DNA from: an uncultured Pelagibacteraceae bacterium
GTDB lineage: Bacteria; Pseudomonadota; Alphaproteobacteria; Pelagibacterales; Pelagibacteraceae
DNA length: 64,000 nucleotides
Direction of reading: 5' to 3'
Assembly: GCA_902628565.1 (NCBI GenBank)
Contig: CACONR010000003.1
Location: forward strand, 30,722-94,721
Positions 59,215 to 64,000 of this stretch are shown here, piece by piece; the first letter of the stretch is position 1; each line of letters begins with the position of its first letter. Under the pieces are notes generated by a model. That model had not been told where the DNA came from. It searched no databases and saw only the letters and a program-made list of their open reading frames with translations. The position numbers and the translations under genes were made by a program.

Positions 59215-59316
59215 ATGAGCAGTCACATGTTTATTTTATTATGTCTCCTTTCTTTGTTGTTGGTTAATGTGGCTGCTCAAATAATCAAAAAAGAAAAATT
59301 TTTTAAAAAGAAGTAA
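59215..59316 (+). CDS. 33-aa signal-peptide-like or membrane microprotein
   Basis: A 33-codon frame: a short hydrophobic core (MFILLCLLSLLLVNVAA) followed by a basic tail rich in Lys. Its stop is one base before the ATG of the zinc-ribbon gene. Upstream AGATAGGT is a weak ribosome-binding site. It starts the plus-strand chain of small genes. Confidence 0.4.
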   Translation: MSSHMFILLCLLSLLLVNVAAQIIKKEKFFKKK

Positions 59317-59317
59317 A

Positions 59318-59518
59318 ATGAAAAAAAAATATTGTTCAAATCCAATATGTAATAATGAAATTGAGGGAATGGGTAACAACCCACAACCTCTTTTAGATTT
59401 AAAAGTCACAGACTCTGTATGTGACACATGTAATGAGGAATTTGTTATTCCTGCAAGATTAGGTGAACCAGTTTCTGAATTTATAAGATTGATGATTTTA
59501 GGATTTCAAAAAAATTAA
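59318..59518 (+). CDS. Small zinc-ribbon protein
   Basis: A 66-aa protein with two cysteine pairs, C6-x4-C11 near the N-terminus and C35-x2-C38 in VCDTCNEEF, which can form one zinc-ribbon site. The rest (PARLGEPVSEFIRLMILGF) is probably helical. It may bind nucleic acid or protein. No close family is recognised. Confidence 0.55.
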   Translation: MKKKYCSNPICNNEIEGMGNNPQPLLDLKVTDSVCDTCNEEFVIPARLGEPVSEFIRLMILGFQKN

Positions 59519-59522
59519 TTTA

Positions 59523-59621
59523 ATGTTTAGTTTTATATGGCAAATTTTGACGAGTATAATTTTGGTAACAATTTTAGGATTTGGAATATTTTATTTAGGA
59601 AAATTATTTTTAGGAGTTTAA
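59523..59621 (+). CDS. 32-aa membrane microprotein
   Basis: A frame coding for MFSFIWQILTSIILVTILGF then GIFYLGKLFLGV, almost entirely hydrophobic. It begins 4 bases after the zinc-ribbon stop and ends in TAATG with the next ATG. Membrane-type microproteins are plausible here but could arise by chance in AT-rich DNA. Confidence 0.35.
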   Translation: MFSFIWQILTSIILVTILGFGIFYLGKLFLGV

Positions 59622-59797
59622 TGAAAAAAAATTTATATGCTCAAATGGCGAAACAGTTAGACGCGACAAGAAAAACTTGTTCCACTGCGGTGGGTACCAG
59701 TGCAAATCTGGTTTTGGGCACTATAGATGACTATGTCTTGCGGGGAGAGATAGCTCCTCTTCCTGCAAAAAAAGGATTAGATGAAAAAAATAGATAA
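59621..59797 (+). CDS. Alternative 58-aa frame across the tRNA-like RNA
   Basis: An ATG frame begins on the last base of the preceding microprotein stop and reads MKKNLYAQMAKQLDATRKT onward to a lysine-rich end. Since bases 59639-59720 fold as a tRNA, coding is doubtful; it is recorded because the overlaps (TAATG) match the style of its neighbours, and the 59781 gene starts within it. Confidence 0.2.
   Translation: MKKNLYAQMAKQLDATRKTCSTAVGTSANLVLGTIDDYVLRGEIAPLPAKKGLDEKNR
59639..59720 (+). ncRNA. tRNA-Leu-like RNA with abnormal anticodon loop
   Basis: An 82-nt class II tRNA-like fold. Acceptor GCTCAAA/TTTGGGC (7 bp, one T-G), TGGCG...TAGACGC D arm as in tRNA-Leu, stem ACAAG/CTTGT closing a 5-base loop AAAAA, variable arm CCAC/GTGG, T arm ACCAG/CTGGT with loop TGCAAAT, discriminator A followed by CTA instead of CCA. 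U33 and a 7-base anticodon loop are absent. A 58-codon frame (59621-59797) runs through it, but its base composition fits a structured RNA better. It may be a decayed tRNA or a mimic. Confidence 0.6.
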
Positions 59798-59948
59798 AAT
59801 TACTGAAATAAGAATTGAAGAAGTAATAGATGAAGAAAATAATGAGAATTATTACTGGGTTTATTTTGTTCGAAATGGGAAAATAGAAATTATAGGTAAG
59901 TCGTCTGAAAAACCGCAGTGTTACAGACAGATAGCAATATATCAATGA
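59781..59948 (+). CDS. 55-aa protein of unknown function
   Basis: A frame of 55 codons starting MKKIDKITEIRIEEVIDEEN, followed by YYWVYFVRNGKIEIIGKS and a short tail, a beta-strand-rich pattern. Its stop overlaps the next ATG as ATGA (59945-59948), which supports both genes. No known family. Confidence 0.5.
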   Translation: MKKIDKITEIRIEEVIDEENNENYYWVYFVRNGKIEIIGKSSEKPQCYRQIAIYQ

Positions 59949-60223
59949 ACTATTTAATTAAAGAAAAGCTTAAGGATCGATTAGAATATTGTTTGGATTG
60001 GAGAAGAGATACAGAGTTATACTTAGTATCTGTAGATCTAACTGACACAGTAAATAATAGATATTACGAGAGAAGACCTTTATTGCGTTTTTTATTAAGA
60101 ATTTTTAACTTGCCAATAAGCACTTATTATTTTTTTAAATTTCTAAGAATAAGAAGAGATCTAGAAAAAAATGCTATTGAGATAGACTATATTCACAGTC
60201 AATTAGAAAAAAGAGAAGATTAA
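59945..60223 (+). CDS. Hypothetical protein, 92 aa
   Basis: The start at 59945 is preferred to 59918 because it overlaps the upstream stop as ATGA. The product is basic and mostly helical, with a moderately hydrophobic middle (LLRFLLRIFNLPISTYYFFKF, given here as the 42-62 region) and a charged end. It may associate with the membrane. Function unknown. Confidence 0.55.
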   Translation: MNYLIKEKLKDRLEYCLDWRRDTELYLVSVDLTDTVNNRYYERRPLLRFLLRIFNLPISTYYFFKFLRIRRDLEKNAIEIDYIHSQLEKRED

Positions 60224-60224
60224 T

Positions 60225-60431
60225 ATGAAAAAAAGCAATGTAATTATTTTTTCTGAACACTTTATTAATAGAAGAATTATCAAAGAGGGAAAGATTTATA
60301 GTAATGAAATTGTTGGTGAATGTTGTGAGTGTAGCGGACTGGGCATCAGCACTGAAACTGGTTCAGAGATGATATGCATCGGCTGTGATGGCACCGGTAT
60401 AATTTATTACGGTAAAGAAAATATAAATTGA
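60225..60431 (+). CDS. DnaJ-type zinc-finger protein
   Basis: A 68-aa protein with two CxxCxGxG repeats: CCECSGLGIS (about 33-42) and CIGCDGTGII (about 51-60), the half-site pattern of the DnaJ central zinc domain, here without a J domain. One zinc could be bound. It starts one base after the 92-aa gene. Confidence 0.65.
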   Translation: MKKSNVIIFSEHFINRRIIKEGKIYSNEIVGECCECSGLGISTETGSEMICIGCDGTGIIYYGKENIN

Positions 60432-60463
60432 AATATAAAAATAGGAGTATAACGTAGAGAATC

Positions 60464-61519
60464 ATGGATGTAATAATAGTAGGATTAGTAGTAGTTGTTT
60501 TATTGGTAAATATAGCTTTATTTCTAAAGTTCAAAAGCAAACCTAATGATGAGGATAATAAAGATCAAGAAGTCCTTAAAATTAAGGACGATATTAATAG
60601 TCTTAAAAATTCATTAGGTGAATCATTTAATAGTATGAGCAAAGAGGTTGCTAAAGATATGACAGCAGCCCTAACTAAAGTAGATGAAAAAGTTGGTAAT
60701 TTTAATCAACAAGTTCAATTACTAAATCAAAGCCAAGAGGGGATTACCAAAATTTTAGCTGGGGTTAAAAAATATGGAACTTTAGCAGAGTATTCTTTGG
60801 GAGCTCTTATGAAAGATTTGCTACCTACTTCTCAATTTATGACCAATGTAAAGATGAAAGAGGACACTAGTGAAAATGTTGAATTTGCAATTAAACTTCA
60901 AGGAGATGTTCTGGTACCAGTGGACTCGCATTTTCCTGCTGAAAAGTTTAAAGCTATCACTGATGCCCATGAGGCAGATGATAAAAAGGCAGCAGCAGAT
61001 GCTAGGACTAAATTAGCAAGCGCATTTAAAGCAAAAGCAAAAAGTGTTAATGAAAAATATATCGTTCCACCAAAGACCACTGATTTTGCAATTGTCTATG
61101 CACCAACTGAGAGTCTTTATAAAGAATTAACAGAATATCAAGATCCCAGCACAAAGGAATTATTAACCCAAGAATTAATGAAAAAGTATAAAATTGTAAT
61201 TTGTGGTCCTAATACTCTATCAGCTTACTTGCAATCTTTACATATGGGCTTTCAATCATTGAAAGTGCAAAAAGGCGCTACAGAGATTTATAATCATCTA
61301 AAAACAATCACCACTAGATTTGGTAAGCATTTTGATAATATTATTGTGCTTAGAAAAAAACTAGAAGAGGCCATGAGTGTGGTTGATAAGTTTGGAACTG
61401 ATGCAAGATCAATTAGTAGAACTTTAGAAAATATCAAAGATCCCGAACAGGTTGAGAAAGCTGTTCAAACTGAAAACGTAGAAAAATTTGTCGAAAGAAA
61501 TAAACAAGCAAAAAATTAA
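60464..61519 (+). CDS. rmuC: RmuC family DNA recombination protein
   Basis: A 351-aa protein with an N-terminal membrane helix (about 2-20), a coiled coil (about 35-105) and the RmuC domain (about 115-310; YGTLAEYSLGALMKDLLP, DVLVPVDSHFPAEKFKA, KYIVPPKTTDFAIVYAPTES). RmuC limits recombination and inversion at repeats and is built on a PD-(D/E)XK-like nuclease fold. It precedes two more DNA-processing genes on the same strand. Confidence 0.88.
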   Translation: MDVIIVGLVVVVLLVNIALFLKFKSKPNDEDNKDQEVLKIKDDINSLKNSLGESFNSMSKEVAKDMTAALTKVDEKVGNFNQQVQLLNQSQEGITKILAGVKKYGTLAEYSLGALMKDLLPTSQFMTNVKMKEDTSENVEFAIKLQGDVLVPVDSHFPAEKFKAITDAHEADDKKAAADARTKLASAFKAKAKSVNEKYIVPPKTTDFAIVYAPTESLYKELTEYQDPSTKELLTQELMKKYKIVICGPNTLSAYLQSLHMGFQSLKVQKGATEIYNHLKTITTRFGKHFDNIIVLRKKLEEAMSVVDKFGTDARSISRTLENIKDPEQVEKAVQTENVEKFVERNKQAKN

Positions 61520-61556
61520 TTTCTTTTTTCCAAAAATACAGATTATAAGAAATCAC

Positions 61557-62243
61557 ATGCGTTGGAATAAGAAATACAACTATCCTACATCATCAAGAGC
61601 TACTGAAGATGGAATAAGAAGATATGTTTTGGGAGAAACAAAATTACCAAGCGTGACATCAATACTTGATGCAACTAAGTCTGAGGAAGATAAAGCGGCG
61701 TTAGCGAATTGGCGTGAAAGAACAGGTTATAAAGAAGCAGAGGCAATAACTAAAGCAGCTAGCAGCCGAGGTTCTCAGATGCATAGTTATTTGGAGTCTT
61801 TTCTTTTGGGCAGAGAAAATTTGAGCTTCTTTGAAGACAATGAACAGTATAAAAAAATGGCAAAAGAAATCATAGATAAAGGGCTTATGAATAGACTAGA
61901 GGAAGTATATGGCGTCGAATGCACAATGCATTATCCTGAAAAATATGCCGGCACAGCAGATTGTGTTGGGTTATACGAGGGAAAAGAAACAATTATTGAT
62001 TTTAAACAATCTAATAAACCCAAAAAAGTTGAATATATAGACTCATGGTTTTTACAAACAGCAGCTTATTCTCTAGCACACAATGTGGTTTATAATTCAA
62101 ATATCAATGCTTGCGTTATTCTTGTTTGCACAGTAGATAATTTGTTTCAGGAATTCAAAATTCAGGGCCCTGAATTAGTCACTTATCAAAATTTATTTTT
62201 GGGTAGATTAAAAAGATTTAATGAAATGAGTAATATAAGTTAG
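61557..62243 (+). CDS. RecB/MGME1-type PD-(D/E)XK exonuclease
   Basis: A 228-aa nuclease. LPSVTSILD (30-38) and RGSQMHSYLE (71-80) precede the catalytic AGTADCVG (D135), IIDFKQS (D148, K150) and LQTAAY (Q167, Y171). This order is that of mitochondrial-genome-maintenance exonuclease 1 and phage ssDNA exonucleases. A frame from 61488 overlaps rmuC; 61557 is the likelier start. It is five bases before the exonuclease I gene. Confidence 0.78.
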   Translation: MRWNKKYNYPTSSRATEDGIRRYVLGETKLPSVTSILDATKSEEDKAALANWRERTGYKEAEAITKAASSRGSQMHSYLESFLLGRENLSFFEDNEQYKKMAKEIIDKGLMNRLEEVYGVECTMHYPEKYAGTADCVGLYEGKETIIDFKQSNKPKKVEYIDSWFLQTAAYSLAHNVVYNSNINACVILVCTVDNLFQEFKIQGPELVTYQNLFLGRLKRFNEMSNIS

Positions 62244-62248
62244 CAAAA

Positions 62249-63685
62249 ATGGATAAAATTGTAATTTACGATACAGAAACAACTAATAGTACTATTTGGG
62301 GATCAATAATTGAAGTAGGTGCTGTCGTTGTTGATAAAAACCTTAAAGAGATTGGAAAATTGAATATTAGGGGTCGAATGCCAGAAGGAGAGGTTCCCAG
62401 TGCCAAGGCTTTACTTGTTAATTCAACTAGTATTGATTTATTAACCAAAGGTAATTATTCACATTATGAATTTTTAGGTGCTGTTGAAAATTTTTTTACA
62501 AAATGTGCTCCAGCGGTATTTATGGGTTGGTCAAATCTTAATTTTGATAGAAGAATGTTTCACTTTAATTTCTTTAAAGGTAATCGGTATCCTTATGCTA
62601 CACACTCATCACCGAATAGTGAACATGACGGTTTGCACATAGCTAGAGCAGCCCAAACATTAAACTCAGAGACCTTAAAAACAGAACTAACAGAGGCAGG
62701 AAATCCAAGCCTTGCCTTAGAATCTTTGTCAAGAATGCAAGGTTTTGACACTTCAGCTAGCCACACAGCTTACGTAGATGCACAAAACTCACTAAAGGTT
62801 CTTAGAATTATAAAAGATAAGCATAAAGAAAATTGGGATACATTTCTAAAAACATCAACAAAAACCAGCGTAGAGACATTTTTAAAAAATGAAGGTATCT
62901 ACTCAATATTTGAAAATGTGAAAGGTAGAAACATGATGTATCTTACTAGTACGTTGCATCCAAATCATTGCTTTCATCCATCTTATGCATCTTGGGGATA
63001 TGTTTGGGACTTAAGAAGAGATCCAGAACCATTATTAAATCTACCAGTAAATCAATTACGAGACGTATTAAAAAAATATAGCCCTAAGGCTTTAAGAGTT
63101 TTAAAAACAAATAAAGCTCCAGTAATTTTAGATAAACAATTTGCTCTTAAGCAAAAACCCTATTCAGATTTGGATTTAGCAACAATTCAAAAAAGAGCTA
63201 AACTTGTTAGAGAAAACGAAAATTTTTGTAAAAATATTCAAGTTATAAATAGAGAAGCTGCAGAGGAAAAGGAGCAAACAAAAACTCAAGAAGATTTATT
63301 ACCAGAGGAAACTCTTTATGAAAAATTTATTCCAAATAAAGATACTGCATTATTTAAAACTTGGCATAGCTCATCTTGGGAAGACAAATTGAGATTATTA
63401 GATAAGTTTACAGATAAAAGATGTAGTTGGTTTGGCCAAAAAATTATTTATCAAGAGGCACCACAAATTTTACCACCTGATCTTTACAAAAATATCAAAA
63501 GTGAAATTGCCAGAAGAATTTTAAGTAAAAATAAAGAAAAGTGGCAAACAATTAATATGGCTTATACTGAAATTGATTATTTAAGAGATCAAGCCTCAAA
63601 TAGAGATGATGAGGAAGAACTAAAAAAACTAGATGAAATAAACGAATTTATAATGTCAATTGAAAAAAAATATGAAATTGCCTAG
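62249..63685 (+). CDS. sbcB: Exonuclease I-like 3'-5' ssDNA exonuclease
   Basis: A 478-aa DEDDh exonuclease. Exo I is IYDTETT (D8, E10), Exo II NLNFDRRMF (about 100), and Exo III SHTAYVDA with the His/Asp pair (about 171-176). The C-terminal part has YVWDLRRDPEPLLNLPV and LKTNKAPVIL, as in the SH3-like/helical extension of SbcB. It degrades single strands during repair and recombination. Confidence 0.85.
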   Translation: MDKIVIYDTETTNSTIWGSIIEVGAVVVDKNLKEIGKLNIRGRMPEGEVPSAKALLVNSTSIDLLTKGNYSHYEFLGAVENFFTKCAPAVFMGWSNLNFDRRMFHFNFFKGNRYPYATHSSPNSEHDGLHIARAAQTLNSETLKTELTEAGNPSLALESLSRMQGFDTSASHTAYVDAQNSLKVLRIIKDKHKENWDTFLKTSTKTSVETFLKNEGIYSIFENVKGRNMMYLTSTLHPNHCFHPSYASWGYVWDLRRDPEPLLNLPVNQLRDVLKKYSPKALRVLKTNKAPVILDKQFALKQKPYSDLDLATIQKRAKLVRENENFCKNIQVINREAAEEKEQTKTQEDLLPEETLYEKFIPNKDTALFKTWHSSSWEDKLRLLDKFTDKRCSWFGQKIIYQEAPQILPPDLYKNIKSEIARRILSKNKEKWQTINMAYTEIDYLRDQASNRDDEEELKKLDEINEFIMSIEKKYEIA

Positions 63686-63719
63686 TTGACTTTGTATTTG
63701 TAATTTATAGAAAGAATGG

Positions 63720-64000
63720 ATGCTAACAGATTTTAAAGACGAAGATTTTGATAACAAAATTAAAAACGAAGATATTTCTGTAATTCAATTTTCAGCTGCG
63801 TGGTGTGGACCATGTAAAGCCTTAAAACCAATTATGGATAAACTCGCTGTTGAGTATAAAGATAAAGCAGGATTTTATTACGCTGATATTGAAGAAGGTG
63901 GAATTAATACTGGGAGTGCCGCTGGAATAAGAGGGGTGCCCACTGTCATTATTTATAAAAAAGGTGTTGAAGTAGACAGAAAAGTTGGTGGTGTACCCGA
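63720..64000 (+). CDS. Thioredoxin family protein (3' truncated by window)
   Basis: The first ~93 codons of a thioredoxin-fold protein. The active site WCGPCK has C29 and C32, and the cis-proline loop RGVPTVIIYK follows near residue 75. The ATG at 63720 is used because an ATG at 63716 is in another frame and soon stops. It is 34 bases after the exonuclease I gene; the stop is outside the window. Confidence 0.88.
   Translation, partial: MLTDFKDEDFDNKIKNEDISVIQFSAAWCGPCKALKPIMDKLAVEYKDKAGFYYADIEEGGINTGSAAGIRGVPTVIIYKKGVEVDRKVGGVP

Noticed and set aside
59537-59797. An 86-codon frame starting at 59537
   Set aside because: Its first 28 codons run in another frame than the 32-aa membrane peptide and continue across the tRNA-like fold; the coupling of 59523-59621 to the next ATG fits better.

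Overview
The window looks like a chromosomal segment of a streamlined marine alphaproteobacterium of the SAR11 (Pelagibacter) type. This is inferred from very AT-rich DNA, genes that abut or overlap by 1-8 bases almost everywhere, lysine/asparagine/isoleucine-rich proteins and alphaproteobacterial gene sets such as bolA/J-domain/cobS/cobT, short hisG with hisZ, and murA with a DUF2948 gene. No rRNA operon, insertion sequence, transposase, integrase or CRISPR array is visible.

Layout. 1-2157: the end of aceE and aceF (pyruvate dehydrogenase). 2162-3816: an EamA exporter and uppP. 4001-9945: gltD-gltB. 9938-20297: a hydrolase, a GT4 glycosyltransferase and the translation run thrS-infC-rpmI-rplT-pheS-pheT-lepA. 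20294-24433: a short surface-glycan block (two glycosyltransferases, an NDP-sugar epimerase, two methyltransferases) that ends inside tRNA-Ser. 24637-27968: gyrB and a RegB-like redox sensor kinase. 27965-33130: cobT, cobS, a J-domain protein, bolA, aroB and aroK. 33188-37328: two proteins of unknown function and def-fmt-truA. 37308-44729 (minus strand): rpmH-rnpA-yidD-yidC, argB, a HAD phosphatase, dapD, dapE, an HDAC-like deacetylase and a SET-domain protein. 44818-50104: a VTT-domain protein, tRNA-Thr, dcd, murA, DUF2948, hisD, infA, tRNA-Phe and a cold-shock gene. 50375-53569: tRNA-His-hisS-hisZ-hisG, in which a strongly divergent tRNA-His lies 4 bases before its own synthetase gene.

From about 53.5 kb the content changes. 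On the minus strand, a sigma-factor-like protein, a GHKL (Hsp90/MutL-type) ATPase and a large DUF4338/DruA-family protein form one transcription unit. Its upstream region holds two inverted repeats and a possible leader peptide. Next comes a PD-(D/E)XK nuclease-like gene. On the plus strand there is a chain of very small, mostly overlapping reading frames (membrane peptides, a zinc-ribbon and a DnaJ-type zinc finger), a tRNA-Leu-like RNA with a shrunken anticodon loop, and then three DNA-processing genes: rmuC, a RecB/MGME1-type nuclease and exonuclease I. The window ends in a thioredoxin gene.

The best candidate for an undescribed system is the sigma-like/GHKL/DUF4338 operon at 53673-58385. 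DUF4338 is the family of DruA from Druantia anti-phage systems, but no Druantia helicase is visible here and a GHKL ATPase takes the neighbouring position. Whether it defends against phage, responds to DNA damage or is a remnant of a mobile element cannot be decided from the sequence alone.
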